A stretch of DNA of 16,570 bases from CAYLSO01 sp964386525 (GTDB taxonomy: Bacteria; Eisenbacteria; RBG-16-71-46; DASYSL01), in contig CAYLSO010000293.1 of NCBI GenBank assembly GCA_964386525.1, positions 1-16,570 of the forward strand. Direction: 5' to 3'. The position numbers and the translations under genes were made by a program. Every line of letters begins with the position of its first letter. Position 1 is the stretch's first letter. The notes under the pieces are model-generated. The model saw only the letters and a list, made by a program, of their open reading frames with translations. It did not search any database and had not been told where the DNA came from. Positions 1 through 8,380 of this stretch are shown piece by piece.

Positions 1-1336
1 CGACCTGGCGCCGCACGAGACCATCCGCTTCGAGGCGCACCGCCAGCGCATCGTCGCCATCGCCACCGAGTGCGGGGGACGCACCTCGCACTCGGCGATC
101 CTGGCCCGCACCTTCGGCATCCCGTGCGTGGTCGGCGCCGCCGGGCTGATGGCCGAGGCGCAGGACGGCGACTGGCTGGTGGTGGACGGCTTCAGCGGCA
201 CCGTCGAGCTGCGGCCGTCGGGGCCGGCGCTCGAGCGCCGCCGCCGCCGCCAGCTGCGCGTCGCCTCGCAGCGCGCGCGCCTCGGCGACCTGCGCGACCT
301 GCCGTGCGCCACCCGCGACGGCCGCCGCGTCGAGCTCTCCGCCAACATCGAGCTGCCGGCCGAGGTCGAGCACGTGCTGCTCTCCGGGGCGCGCGGCATC
401 GGCCTCTACCGCACCGAGTTCTTCTACCTCGACCGCCCCCACCTGCCGACCGAGGAGGAGCAGCTCGAGGCCTACGAGACGGTGGCCCGCCGTATCCACC
501 CCGAGAGCGTCATCGTGCGCACGATGGATCTCGGAGGGGACAAGGTCGCCTCCTACCTGGGCGCCACCAAGGAGGCCAACCCGTTCCTCGGCTGGCGCGG
601 CATCCGCTTCGCGCTGCACCACCCGGGCATGTTCCGCACCCAGCTGCGCGCCATCTACCGCGCCGGCGTGCACGGCAACCTCAAGATGATGTTCCCCATG
701 GTCACCACCTACGCCGAGCTCGAGCAGGCGCTCGGGCTGTGCGCCGAGGTGCGCGCCGAGCTGGCGCGCGAGGGGCTGGCCCACGATCCGGCGCTGCCCA
801 TCGGCATGATGGTGGAGACGCCCTCGGCGGTGTGGTCGGCCGACCACATGGCGCGGCGCGTGGCCTTCTTCTCGGTCGGCTCCAACGACCTCATCCAGTA
901 CACGCTGGCCATCGACCGCGGCAACGAGCGCATCGCCCACCTCTACGAGCCGCTCGAGCCCGCCATCCTGCGCTCGGTGGACCACGCGGTGCGGGCCGGC
1001 CGCGCCGCCGGCATCTGGACGGGGGTGTGCGGCGAGATGGCCGGGGACCCGCGGGTCGCCGTGCTGCTCGTCGGCCTGGACGTCGAAGAGCTGTCGGTGA
1101 GCCCCTTCGACGTGCCGCGGCTCAAGTCGGCGGTGCGCGCCGTGGACGACGCGCACGCGCGCGCCGTGGCGCAGGCTTGCCTGGAGATGCGCTCGGCGGC
1201 CGAGGTCCGCGCCTACCTGGCGCGCGAGCTGGACCCGCTGCTGCCGCGCGACCTGCTCGGCGAGGCGGAACCCGGGGAGGAGAACCGCGAGGCGGCGGCC
1301 GCCGCCGGCGAATCCGACGAGGAGGGCGTCGCGTGA
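1..1336 (+). CDS. ptsI: PTS enzyme I (phosphoenolpyruvate-protein phosphotransferase), 5'-truncated by the window
   Basis: Cytoplasmic enzyme that takes phosphate from PEP onto a histidine and passes it to HPr. The frame is open from base 2, so the window starts inside the gene; about 444 residues remain of a usual 570-590. Seen in order: the phospho-histidine motif GGRTSH with its His at 89-91; the PEP-barrel motifs GIGLYRTEFFYLDR, RTMDLGGDK and NPFLGWRGIRF; MFPMV; GMMVETPSA; SVGSNDLIQY; and the active-site cysteine in GVCGEMAGDP. CGEMAGDP separates enzyme I from PEP synthase and pyruvate phosphate dikinase. The last ~25 residues are a Glu/Ala-rich tail of no clear function. The missing N-terminus prevents telling sugar-PTS PtsI from a nitrogen-type PtsP carrying a GAF domain. 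HPr would be expected just upstream, outside the window. The stop overlaps the next start (GTGA), suggesting translational coupling. Confidence 0.96.
   Translation, partial: DLAPHETIRFEAHRQRIVAIATECGGRTSHSAILARTFGIPCVVGAAGLMAEAQDGDWLVVDGFSGTVELRPSGPALERRRRRQLRVASQRARLGDLRDLPCATRDGRRVELSANIELPAEVEHVLLSGARGIGLYRTEFFYLDRPHLPTEEEQLEAYETVARRIHPESVIVRTMDLGGDKVASYLGATKEANPFLGWRGIRFALHHPGMFRTQLRAIYRAGVHGNLKMMFPMVTTYAELEQALGLCAEVRAELAREGLAHDPALPIGMMVETPSAVWSADHMARRVAFFSVGSNDLIQYTLAIDRGNERIAHLYEPLEPAILRSVDHAVRAGRAAGIWTGVCGEMAGDPRVAVLLVGLDVEELSVSPFDVPRLKSAVRAVDDAHARAVAQACLEMRSAAEVRAYLARELDPLLPRDLLGEAEPGEENREAAAAAGESDEEGVA
1320..1325 (+). promoter_or_regulatory. Strong ribosome binding site for the PGI/PMI gene
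   Basis: A perfect AGGAGG lies 7 bases before GTG 1333, inside the end of ptsI. It decides the start: GTG 1333 is the only start with a good site and the right distance, although the reading frame is open far upstream through ptsI. Confidence 0.75.
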
Positions 1337-2430
1337 GCGGCGGCGCCGGCGGGGCGGCCGGCGGGCGACTCGGCCCCGAGGCCGTGGCGGCGGGCGACCC
1401 GGGCGGGATGCGCCGGCTGATCGCCGCGTGGCCGGAGCAGATCGCGGCGCAGCGGCAGGCGCTGGCGGCGCGGCCGTGGCCGGAGCCGATGCCGGCCGGC
1501 CCCTTCCGCCTGCTCGCCCTCGGCGGCCTCGGCGGCTCCGCCATCGGCGGCGACCTGGCGCGCGGGCTGGCCGAGGACGAGCTCGCCCTGCCGTTCCTGG
1601 TGGTGCGCGACTACGAGTGGCCGGCGGCGGTGGGGCGGGGGACGCTGTGCGCGCTCTCCTCGTACTCGGGGGACACCGAGGAAGTGCTGGCGCTGTACGA
1701 CGACGCCGGCCGGCGCGGGGCGGCGCGGGTGGCGCTCGCCTCGGGGGGCGAGCTGGCGCGGCGCGCCGCCCGCGACGGCGTACCGTGCGCTACGCTGGCC
1801 CCGGGGCTTCCCCCCCGTGCGGCCCTCGGATATAGTCTGGTCTCCTTGCTGGCGATGCTGCGCGCGCTCGGCTGTGCGCTCGGGGGACCGGCCGCGCTCG
1901 AGGAGGCGCAGCAGGTCCTCGCCGCCGAGAATCGCCGGCTGGCGCCCGAAGTCCCGGAGGCCGCCAACCCCGCCAAGCAGCTGGCGCTGGCGCTTCACGG
2001 GAAGATCGTCGTGGTCTACACCGCGACGCGCCACCTGTCGGGGGTCGGGCTGCGCTGGAAGGGGCAGATCAACGAGAACGCGAAGACGCCGGCGTTCCAC
2101 GGCGCCGTCCCCGAGCTGAACCACAACGAGACCGTGGGCTGGGAAGCGCTGCGCCCGCTGCACGCGCACGTCGCCGTGGTCTGCCTGCGCGACCGCGAGG
2201 AGCACCCGCGCGTGGCGCGCCGGCTCGACCTGACGCGCGAGCTGGTGGCGGAGGCGGGAGTGGCGGCGTACGCGGCGCACGCGTCGGGCGAGGGCCGGCT
2301 GGCGCGGCTGTTGTCGCTCGTCCAGCTGGGCGACTGGGTGAGCCTTTACCTGGCGGTGCTCGCCGGGGTGGACCCGATGCCGGTGGCCCAGATCGACCGG
2401 CTGAAGCAGGCGCTGGAGGCGACGGAGTGA
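1333..2430 (+). CDS. Bifunctional phosphoglucose/phosphomannose isomerase (PGI/PMI)
   Basis: Interconverts fructose-6-P with glucose-6-P and mannose-6-P, linking glycolysis to nucleotide-sugar synthesis; cytoplasmic. From GTG 1333 the protein is 365 residues, slightly longer than the usual ~330-350 because of a Gly/Ala-rich start before the family-typical DPGGM. It has two SIS domains: a glycine-rich GGLGGSAIGG, then the sugar-phosphate loop SSYSGDTEE (residues 109-117). The second half carries QINENAK with Glu248, the His264 of NHNE, and Lys358 near the C-terminus; these match the catalytic Glu, His and Lys known for the PGI/PMI family. The pattern is that of the dual-specificity family rather than classical Pgi or type I ManA. 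It overlaps ptsI by 4 bases and the next gene by 4 bases, so it is very likely co-transcribed with both. Confidence 0.93.
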   Translation: MSGGAGGAAGGRLGPEAVAAGDPGGMRRLIAAWPEQIAAQRQALAARPWPEPMPAGPFRLLALGGLGGSAIGGDLARGLAEDELALPFLVVRDYEWPAAVGRGTLCALSSYSGDTEEVLALYDDAGRRGAARVALASGGELARRAARDGVPCATLAPGLPPRAALGYSLVSLLAMLRALGCALGGPAALEEAQQVLAAENRRLAPEVPEAANPAKQLALALHGKIVVVYTATRHLSGVGLRWKGQINENAKTPAFHGAVPELNHNETVGWEALRPLHAHVAVVCLRDREEHPRVARRLDLTRELVAEAGVAAYAAHASGEGRLARLLSLVQLGDWVSLYLAVLAGVDPMPVAQIDRLKQALEATE

Positions 2431-3431
2431 GCGGCTCGCAGGGGGCGCTGAAGGCGATCGTGCCGGTGGCGGGCGTGGGCACGCGGCTGCGGCCGCACAC
2501 ACACACCACGCCCAAGGCGCTGCTCTACGTGGCGGGCAAGCCGATCCTGGCCCACATCCTCGACGACCTGGTCACCCTCGGGGTGCGCGAGGCGGTGCTG
2601 GTGGTCGGCCACATGGGCGAGCGCATCCGCGAGTACGTGGACGCCCGCTACGGCGGCGGCCCGCTGCGGGTGGCGTACGCCGAGCAGAAGGAGCCCCAGG
2701 GGCTGGGGCACGCCATCCGGCTGGCCGCCCCCGAGGTGCGCGGCCACCCGGCGCTCATCCTGCTCGGCGACACCATCTTCCGCGCCGACCTGTCGCAGCT
2801 CCTGGCGGCCGGCACGAGCGCCATCGGCGTCACCGAGGTCGAGGATCCGCGGCGCTTCGGCGTCGTCGAGGTGCAGGACGGCCGCGTGGTCCGTCTGGTG
2901 GAGAAGCCGGAGGTGCCGCCCTCGCGGCTGGCGATCGCCGGCGTCTACTATCTGTCGGCGGACGCCCCGCTGTTCGACTGCCTGGACGAGCTGGTGCGCC
3001 GCGACCTGCGCACGCGCGGCGAGTACCAGCTCACCGACGCCCTGCAACTGGTGGTCGAGCGCGGCCACCGGCTGCGCCCGTTCCCGGTGGCGGGCTGGTA
3101 CGACTGCGGCAAGACGGAGACGCTGCTCGAGACCAACCGGCTGCTGCTCGACCTGGTGGGCGGCGAGCCGTCGGTGCCGGGTTCCGTGGTGCGCGGGCCG
3201 GTGGTCATCGAGGCGGGCGCCGAGATCGTCGGCAGCGTGATCGGCCCGCACGTCTCGATCGCCGCCGGCGCGCGGGTGGTGAACTGCGTGGTGCGCAACT
3301 CGATCATCAACCCCAACGCCAGCGTCGAGAACATCCTGCTGGACGCCTCGGTGCTGGGGGAGAATGCCGTGGCCCAAGGCACCTTCCAGCAGCTGAACGT
3401 CGGCGATTCCTCGGAGGTACGATTCCTGTGA
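2427..3431 (+). CDS. Sugar-1-phosphate nucleotidyltransferase with left-handed beta-helix C-terminus (NDP-sugar synthase)
   Basis: Condenses an NTP with a hexose-1-phosphate to give an NDP-sugar and pyrophosphate; cytoplasmic, feeding envelope glycan synthesis. It has 334 residues from a GTG that overlaps the preceding stop (GTGA). The N-terminal Rossmann-like domain (about 8-240) has the nucleotide loop AGVGTRLRP (15-23), PKALL (29-33), the metal-binding Asp115 in LLGDTIF, VEKPE and GWYDCGKTE. From about 250 on, hexapeptide-like repeats such as VVRGPVVIEAGAEIVGSVIG predict a left-handed beta-helix. This resembles long RmlA-like or GlmU-like bacterial and archaeal enzymes; the exact sugar and base (dTDP/UTP-glucose, GDP-mannose, GlcNAc-1-P) cannot be read from the sequence. 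The C-terminal helix lacks an obvious acetyltransferase histidine, so a GlmU-type dual function is not supported. PGI/PMI just upstream could supply the hexose phosphate through a mutase. Confidence 0.9.
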   Translation: MSGSQGALKAIVPVAGVGTRLRPHTHTTPKALLYVAGKPILAHILDDLVTLGVREAVLVVGHMGERIREYVDARYGGGPLRVAYAEQKEPQGLGHAIRLAAPEVRGHPALILLGDTIFRADLSQLLAAGTSAIGVTEVEDPRRFGVVEVQDGRVVRLVEKPEVPPSRLAIAGVYYLSADAPLFDCLDELVRRDLRTRGEYQLTDALQLVVERGHRLRPFPVAGWYDCGKTETLLETNRLLLDLVGGEPSVPGSVVRGPVVIEAGAEIVGSVIGPHVSIAAGARVVNCVVRNSIINPNASVENILLDASVLGENAVAQGTFQQLNVGDSSEVRFL

Positions 3432-4642
3432 GCTCTCGCACTCCGCACAGCAGTGCCCCGCACCCGGCCTCGGCCGGAGGCCGGAGCGCGGCGGCGCCCC
3501 AGATCCGCAGCTACCTCTTCACCTCGGAATCGGTGACCGAGGGGCACCCGGACAAGATCGCCGACCAGATCTCCGACGGCGTGCTCGACGCGCTCATCGC
3601 GCAGGACCCGCACAGCCGCGTGGCCTGCGAGGTGCTGGTCACCACCGGCCTGGCTTTCGTGGCCGGCGAGATCTCCAGCCAGGGCTACGTGGAGATCCCG
3701 GGCCTGGTGCGGCAGATCATCGGCGAGATCGGCTACGACAGCGCCGAGTACGGCTTCGACAGCCACACCTGCGCGGTGATCACCGCCATCGACGACCAGT
3801 CGGGCGACATCGCCCTGGGCGTCGACAAGGGCGGGGCCGGCGACCAGGGGCTGATGTTCGGCTACGCCTGTCGCGAGACCCCGGAGCTGATGCCGCTGCC
3901 CATCATGCTGGCCCACCGGCTGACGCGGCGGCTGGCCGAGGTGCGCCGCAGCGGCCTCTTGCCCTACCTGCGCCCCGACGGCAAGAGCCAGGTGACGGTG
4001 GAGTACGAGGGCGACCGGCCGGTGCGCATCGACGCCGTGGTGGTCTCCACCCAGCACCACGCCGACGTCAAGCACGCGCAGATCGTCGACGACGTCACGC
4101 GCGCCGTCATCGCGCCGGTGCTGCCGCCGGAGCTGGTGGACGAGCGCCGCCCGGTCAAGCACTTCATCAACCCCACCGGGCAGTTCGTCAAGGGCGGCCC
4201 GATGGCCGACACCGGCCTGACCGGGCGCAAGATCATCGCCGACACCTACGGCGGCGTCGGCAGCCACGGCGGCGGCGCGTTCTCCGGCAAGGACCCCACC
4301 AAGGTCGACCGCTCGGCCTCCTACGCGGCCCGCCACATCGCCAAGAATCTGGTGGCCGCCGACCTGTGCGAGCGCTGCGAGATCCAGATCGCCTACGCCA
4401 TCGGCGAGCCCGAGCCGGTCTCGGTAATGGTCAACACCTGGGGCACGGGCGCGCTCCCCGACGCCGAGCTGACGCGGCGGGTGCGCGGGCTGTGGGACCT
4501 GCGGCCGCGCGAGATCATCCGCGCTCTCGACCTGCGCCGTCCGATCTACCGCCGCACCGCCGCCTACGGCCACTTCGGCCGCCGGGAGGACGGTTTCACC
4601 TGGGAACTGACCGACCGCGTCGACGACCTGAAGCGAGGATAG
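3428..4642 (+). CDS. metK: S-adenosylmethionine synthetase
   Basis: Makes SAM from methionine and ATP; cytoplasmic, usually a tetramer. It has 404 residues against a usual ~380-400; the excess is a Ser/Ala/Pro-rich leader of about 25 residues before the conserved LFTSESVTEGHPDKIADQ. His40 and Asp42 of GHPDK are the expected ATP- and metal-binding residues. Further signatures are GAGDQGLMFGYA, HFINPTGQFVKGGPMADTGL, and the glycine-rich GGGAFSGKDPTKVDRS with Lys288. GTG 3428 overlaps the preceding stop by 4 bases, with GGAGG at 3413-3417, so this long start is plausible; there is no better start before LFTSES. There is no room for a SAM riboswitch leader. AhcY follows 5 bases downstream, pairing SAM formation with removal of its product. 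Confidence 0.97.
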   Translation: MSSRTPHSSAPHPASAGGRSAAAPQIRSYLFTSESVTEGHPDKIADQISDGVLDALIAQDPHSRVACEVLVTTGLAFVAGEISSQGYVEIPGLVRQIIGEIGYDSAEYGFDSHTCAVITAIDDQSGDIALGVDKGGAGDQGLMFGYACRETPELMPLPIMLAHRLTRRLAEVRRSGLLPYLRPDGKSQVTVEYEGDRPVRIDAVVVSTQHHADVKHAQIVDDVTRAVIAPVLPPELVDERRPVKHFINPTGQFVKGGPMADTGLTGRKIIADTYGGVGSHGGGAFSGKDPTKVDRSASYAARHIAKNLVAADLCERCEIQIAYAIGEPEPVSVMVNTWGTGALPDAELTRRVRGLWDLRPREIIRALDLRRPIYRRTAAYGHFGRREDGFTWELTDRVDDLKRG

Positions 4643-4647
4643 ACCCC

Positions 4648-5928
4648 ATGCCGACCCCTGCCGCCAACCGCGACACCCACGACGTCGCCGATCTCCTGCA
4701 AGCGCCGGCCGGCCGCCGCCGCATCGAGTGGGCGGACCGCCAGATGCCGGTGCTGCGCGCCCTGCGCGAGCGCTTCGAGCGCGAGCGGCCGCTCACCGGC
4801 CTGCGCATCGCCGCCTGCCTGCACGTGACCAGCGAGACCGCCAACCTCATGCGCACCCTGAAGGCGGGCGGCGCCGAGGTGACGCTGTGCGCCTCCAACC
4901 CGCTGTCCACCACCGACGAGGTGGCGGCGTCGCTGGTGGCCGACTACGACGTGGCCACCTTCGCCATCAAGGGCGAGGACCACGAGACCTACTACCGCCA
5001 CATCGAGCAGGCGGTCGCCAGTCGCCCGACGCTCACCATGGACGACGGCTGCGATCTGGTGAGCACCCTGCACACTCGCTTCCCGGACCTGCTGGCGGGC
5101 GTGGTGGGCGGCACCGAGGAGACGACCACCGGCGTCACCCGCCTGCGCGCCATGGCCCGCGACGGGGCGCTGCGCTACCCGGTCATCGCCATCAACGACG
5201 CCGACACCAAGCACCTGTTCGACAACCGCTACGGCACCGGGCAGAGCACGCTCGACGGCGTGCTGCGCGCCACCAACATGCTGGTGGCCGGCGCGACCGT
5301 GGTGGTCGCCGGCTACGGCTGGTGCGGGCGGGGCGTGGCGACGCGCGCCGCCGGCATGGGGGCGCGCGTGCTGGTCACCGAGATCAACCCGTTGCGCGCC
5401 CTCGAGGCGGCGATGGACGGCCACGAGGTGTTGCCGATGGCCGAGGCGGCACCCCGCGGCGACCTCTTCGTCACCGTGACCGGCAACACCTCGGTCATCC
5501 GGCCGGAGCACTTCGAGTGCATGAAGGACGGGGCCATCGTCTGCAACTCCGGTCACTTCAACGTCGAGCTGGACCTGCCGGGGCTGGCCGAGCAGGCGGT
5601 CGAGACGCGCCCGGCGCGCCCCTTCGTGCAGGAGTATCGCCTGCGCGGCGGGCGGCGCGTCTTCGTGCTCGGCGAGGGACGGCTGATCAACCTGGCCGCT
5701 GCCGAGGGGCACCCGGCGATGGTCATGGACATGTCGTTTGCCAATCAGTCGCTGAGCGTGGAGTATCTGTCCCGGCACGCCGGGGCCATCGGCCCGCAGG
5801 TGATCCCGGTGCCGGTCGAGGTGGACCGCGAGGTGGCGCGCCTCAAGCTCGCCGCCATGGGAATGCGCATCGACACCCTCACCCCGGAGCAGGAGAAGTA
5901 CCTCGCCTCCTGGAGTGAGGGCACGTAG
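4648..5928 (+). CDS. ahcY: Adenosylhomocysteinase (S-adenosylhomocysteine hydrolase)
   Basis: Cleaves SAH reversibly to homocysteine and adenosine using bound NAD, relieving product inhibition of methyltransferases; cytoplasmic. ATG 4648 lies 5 bases after metK's stop with AGGA at 4636-4639; the frame is open further upstream but only antiparallel to metK's own coding phase. It has 426 residues, the short form. Seen: substrate-binding His59 in LHVTSETANL, Asp136 in DDGCD, Glu158 in EETTTG, Lys188 and Asp192 in NDADTKHLFDN, the NAD loop GYGWCGRG (222-229), NSGHFN, and NLAAAEGHP near the end. The C-terminus ends in LTPEQEKYLASW rather than the KxxxYRY tail of eukaryotic and many proteobacterial enzymes, matching archaeal/Thermotoga-type proteins. 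YGTGQS has Thr where the mammalian enzyme has Cys195. Recycling pairs it functionally with metK. Confidence 0.96.
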   Translation: MPTPAANRDTHDVADLLQAPAGRRRIEWADRQMPVLRALRERFERERPLTGLRIAACLHVTSETANLMRTLKAGGAEVTLCASNPLSTTDEVAASLVADYDVATFAIKGEDHETYYRHIEQAVASRPTLTMDDGCDLVSTLHTRFPDLLAGVVGGTEETTTGVTRLRAMARDGALRYPVIAINDADTKHLFDNRYGTGQSTLDGVLRATNMLVAGATVVVAGYGWCGRGVATRAAGMGARVLVTEINPLRALEAAMDGHEVLPMAEAAPRGDLFVTVTGNTSVIRPEHFECMKDGAIVCNSGHFNVELDLPGLAEQAVETRPARPFVQEYRLRGGRRVFVLGEGRLINLAAAEGHPAMVMDMSFANQSLSVEYLSRHAGAIGPQVIPVPVEVDREVARLKLAAMGMRIDTLTPEQEKYLASWSEGT

Positions 5929-5931
5929 GCC

Positions 5932-5952
5932 CGGGGCGGCCGGCCCGCCCCG
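5932..5952 (+). other. GC-only hairpin after ahcY; possible terminator or attenuator without a T tract
   Basis: CGGGGCGG (5932-5939), loop CCGGC, CCGCCCCG (5945-5952): a perfect 8-bp stem made only of G-C pairs, starting 4 bases after the ahcY stop. No T run follows, so it is not a standard intrinsic terminator; in so GC-rich a genome a chance inverted repeat is possible. It sits in one of only two gaps over 60 bases and could separate the sugar/SAM genes from the ftsK group or stabilise an RNA 3' end. Confidence 0.4.
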
Positions 5953-5980
5953 CGCGACCGAAAGACCTCCGCGCCCCCGC

Positions 5981-5985
5981 AGGAG
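5981..5985 (+). promoter_or_regulatory. Ribosome binding site for ftsK
   Basis: AGGAG 10 bases before ATG 5996 (the longer AGGAGACGGAG gives a second, closer GGAG at 5988-5991). It selects ATG 5996 over upstream in-frame starts that overlap ahcY and would add an Arg/Pro-rich segment with no family match. Confidence 0.6.
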
Positions 5986-5995
5986 ACGGAGTCCC

Positions 5996-8380
5996 ATGTC
6001 CTGGTTGCCCGAGCTGTCGGAGCGCAGGCAGCGGCAGGTGCTCGGTGTGCTGCTGGTGGCCTTCGCGGGTCTGGCCACCGCCAGCCTGGCGACCTACCGG
6101 GTCCCCATCCTGGGGGCGCGGCCGTGGGCCGAGGCCAACGCCTGCGGGCCGCTCGGCGCCTGGATGGCGCACGCCCTGGTGCAGCTGCTCGGGCGCGTGG
6201 CCGCCTGGGGGGTGCCGGCCCTGGCGTTCGCCTGCGGCTGGAACCGGCTCGCCGCCGCGCCCGCCAAGCCGCTGATCATCCGCGGGGCGGTGCTCGCGCT
6301 GCTGGTCCTCGAGGCCCTGGCGATTGTCGGCCTGGCGGGACCGGCGGGCGCGCCCTGGGCGGGCGCCGCAGGCCTCGGGATCGCCGGCGCGCTGCGCTCC
6401 GTGGCGGGCGGCGTGGGCGGCGGCATCCTGCTCGTCGCCTGCTTCCTGATCACCGCGCTGGTGGCGTCGGAGCTCGGGTTCTCGGCGCTGACGGTGGCGT
6501 GGGGGCACCTGGGCGGGTGGCTCGCCGATGCCTGGTCACGGTGGCGCTCGGGGGCCGACCGCCCGCCGGCCGAGACGGTGCGGACCAGGACCGCGCTGGC
6601 GGTCGCCAAGGCGGCGCGCCCGGCCGCCGCCGGGGAGCGCGGATCCGACCGCGCGCCCGCTCCCGCAGACCCGCGCATCAACGTACCGACCCCGGCGGCC
6701 ATCCCGCCCACCGCGGAGTCGGCGCGCGAGCGCCGCATCTCGGTGCGCGGTGCGGCCCCCGCCGCGGGCAAGGACGAGACCGCCGCGCGGCCGGCGCGGG
6801 AGGGGGCGGCGACGGCGGTCGGCGCGGCCGCGATCCCCTCCGGCGCGGCTCCGGCCCCGGGACCGGCGGCGGGCGCGGCGGCCGGGGGGATCGCCGCCTC
6901 GCTGGCGGGCACCGTGACCAGCGTGCCCTACGCGGGGGCTTTCCCGCCGCTCGAGATGCTCGAGATCCCGCGCGAGACGGTGATTCGTGTCAACCACGAC
7001 GAGCTCAAGGCGGAGGCCCAGCTCCTGGCCACCAAGCTCGCCGACTTCGGCATTCGCGGCACGGTCACCGAGGTCAACCCCGGGCCGGTGATCACCACCT
7101 TCGAGTTCGAGCCGGCGCCGGGCATCAAGGTGAGCCAGATCACCAGCCGCGAGGACGATCTGGCGCTGGCCCTGCGCGCCAGCCGCATCCGCATCCTGGC
7201 GCCGATCCCGGGCAAGGGGGCGGTCGGCGTCGAGATCCCGAACCGCAACCCGCGCAAGGTGTATCTCCGGGAGGTGCTCTCGTCGGAGGGCTACGTGCGC
7301 CAGACGGGGGCTCTGAAGTTCGCTCTCGGCGTCGACGTCAACGGCCGCCCGGTGGGTGCCGACCTGACCCGCATGCCGCACGTGCTGGTGGCGGGGGCGA
7401 CCGGCTCGGGCAAGAGCGTCTATCTCAACGTGCTGATCGCCAGCCTGCTCTTCAACAAGGGGCCCGACGCGCTGCGCTTCCTGATGATCGATCCCAAGAT
7501 GATCGAGCTGACCGGCTACAACGGCATCCCGCACCTGTTGATGCCGGTGGTCACCGACGCCAAGCGCGCCGCCAAGGCGCTGCGCTGGGCGGTGGGGGAG
7601 ATGGAGCGCCGCTACCGCGTGCTGGCCGCCTGCGGGGCGCGCAACATCGAGGGCCTGAACGAGAAGGTCGGCAGCGCCAGGCCGCCGGTCGGGCCGGCCG
7701 GCGAGCCGCTCGGCAAGCTGCCGTACATCGTCATCCTCGTCGACGAGCTGGCCGACCTCATGCTCACCATGCCGGTGGAGATGGAGGAGCCCATCGGGCG
7801 GCTGGCGCAGATGGCCCGGGCCGTGGGCGTCCACCTCGTGCTGGCCACCCAGCGCCCGTCGGTGGACGTGCTCACCGGGGTCATCAAGGCGAATTTCCCG
7901 TCGCGGATCGCCTTCCAGGTGTCCTCCAAGACCGACTCGCGCACCATCCTCGACATGAACGGGGCCGAGTGCCTGCTGGGCATGGGGGACATGCTGTACC
8001 TGCCGGCGGGCCGCGCCGAGCCGCTGCGCGTGCACGCCCCCTTCGTGAGCGACGGCGAGATGGGCAAGGTGGCGGATTTCTGGCGGGAGAACGCCCCCCA
8101 GGCGGCGGCCGCCGGTGGGCTCGAGGAGGCCATCGAGCGGACCCAGGAGAGCGACGACGAGGACGACGACGAGCTTGTCGGCGAGGCCGTGCGCCTGGTG
8201 GTGTTGCACGAGCAGGGCTCCACTTCGCTCCTGCAGCGGCGGCTCAAAGTGGGGTATTCTCGCGCCTCGCGGCTGATGGACCGCCTGGAGAGTCTCGGCG
8301 TCGTGGGCCCGTTCATGGGCTCGAAAGCAAGGGACGTGCTGGTGGACGAGTCCTACCTCGAGGAGCACAACCTACGATGA
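5996..8380 (+). CDS. ftsK: DNA translocase FtsK/SpoIIIE
   Basis: Septum-anchored ATP-driven DNA pump that clears and aligns the chromosome termini at division and activates XerCD recombination. It has 794 residues. The N-terminus has four likely membrane spans (about 15-35, 58-82, 92-113, 137-160), followed by an Ala/Pro-rich linker to about residue 310. The alpha/beta motor domain follows: TFEFEPAPGIKVSQI, Walker A GATGSGKS with Lys473, IDPKMIEL, Walker B VILVDELADLM with Asp583-Glu584, and LATQRPSVDVLTG. An acidic run (ESDDEDDDE) leads into a C-terminal winged-helix gamma domain, seen as GSTSLLQRRLKVGYSRASRL, which in the family reads KOPS/SRS-type polar DNA motifs. Length and architecture are those of the short-linker FtsK/SpoIIIE group, not the ~1300-residue E. 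coli form. ATG 5996 is chosen by its ribosome site. Its stop overlaps the next start (ATGA). Confidence 0.96.
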   Translation: MSWLPELSERRQRQVLGVLLVAFAGLATASLATYRVPILGARPWAEANACGPLGAWMAHALVQLLGRVAAWGVPALAFACGWNRLAAAPAKPLIIRGAVLALLVLEALAIVGLAGPAGAPWAGAAGLGIAGALRSVAGGVGGGILLVACFLITALVASELGFSALTVAWGHLGGWLADAWSRWRSGADRPPAETVRTRTALAVAKAARPAAAGERGSDRAPAPADPRINVPTPAAIPPTAESARERRISVRGAAPAAGKDETAARPAREGAATAVGAAAIPSGAAPAPGPAAGAAAGGIAASLAGTVTSVPYAGAFPPLEMLEIPRETVIRVNHDELKAEAQLLATKLADFGIRGTVTEVNPGPVITTFEFEPAPGIKVSQITSREDDLALALRASRIRILAPIPGKGAVGVEIPNRNPRKVYLREVLSSEGYVRQTGALKFALGVDVNGRPVGADLTRMPHVLVAGATGSGKSVYLNVLIASLLFNKGPDALRFLMIDPKMIELTGYNGIPHLLMPVVTDAKRAAKALRWAVGEMERRYRVLAACGARNIEGLNEKVGSARPPVGPAGEPLGKLPYIVILVDELADLMLTMPVEMEEPIGRLAQMARAVGVHLVLATQRPSVDVLTGVIKANFPSRIAFQVSSKTDSRTILDMNGAECLLGMGDMLYLPAGRAEPLRVHAPFVSDGEMGKVADFWRENAPQAAAAGGLEEAIERTQESDDEDDDELVGEAVRLVVLHEQGSTSLLQRRLKVGYSRASRLMDRLESLGVVGPFMGSKARDVLVDESYLEEHNLR

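Noticed and set aside
3400..3430. SAM riboswitch controlling metK
   Set aside because: metK starts inside the end of the preceding gene; there is no leader space and no riboswitch-like helix pattern.
2427..3431. GlmU (bifunctional GlcNAc-1-P uridylyltransferase/acetyltransferase)
   Set aside because: The protein is only 334 residues and its beta-helix is short, without the long acetyltransferase domain of GlmU.
2948..4573. Very long open frames on the minus strand (also at 1213-2502, 4564-6078, 6536-8368, 9354-11339, 11377-13074 and 13096-14409)
   Set aside because: They are complements of strongly supported + strand genes, Arg/Ala/His/Pro-rich with no family motifs; stop codons are rare in so GC-rich a sequence.
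8137..8175. Acidic Asp/Glu run in FtsK as a sign of a frameshift or repeat expansion
   Set aside because: The frame stays open and the gamma domain follows normally; acidic linkers between motor and gamma domains are unremarkable.
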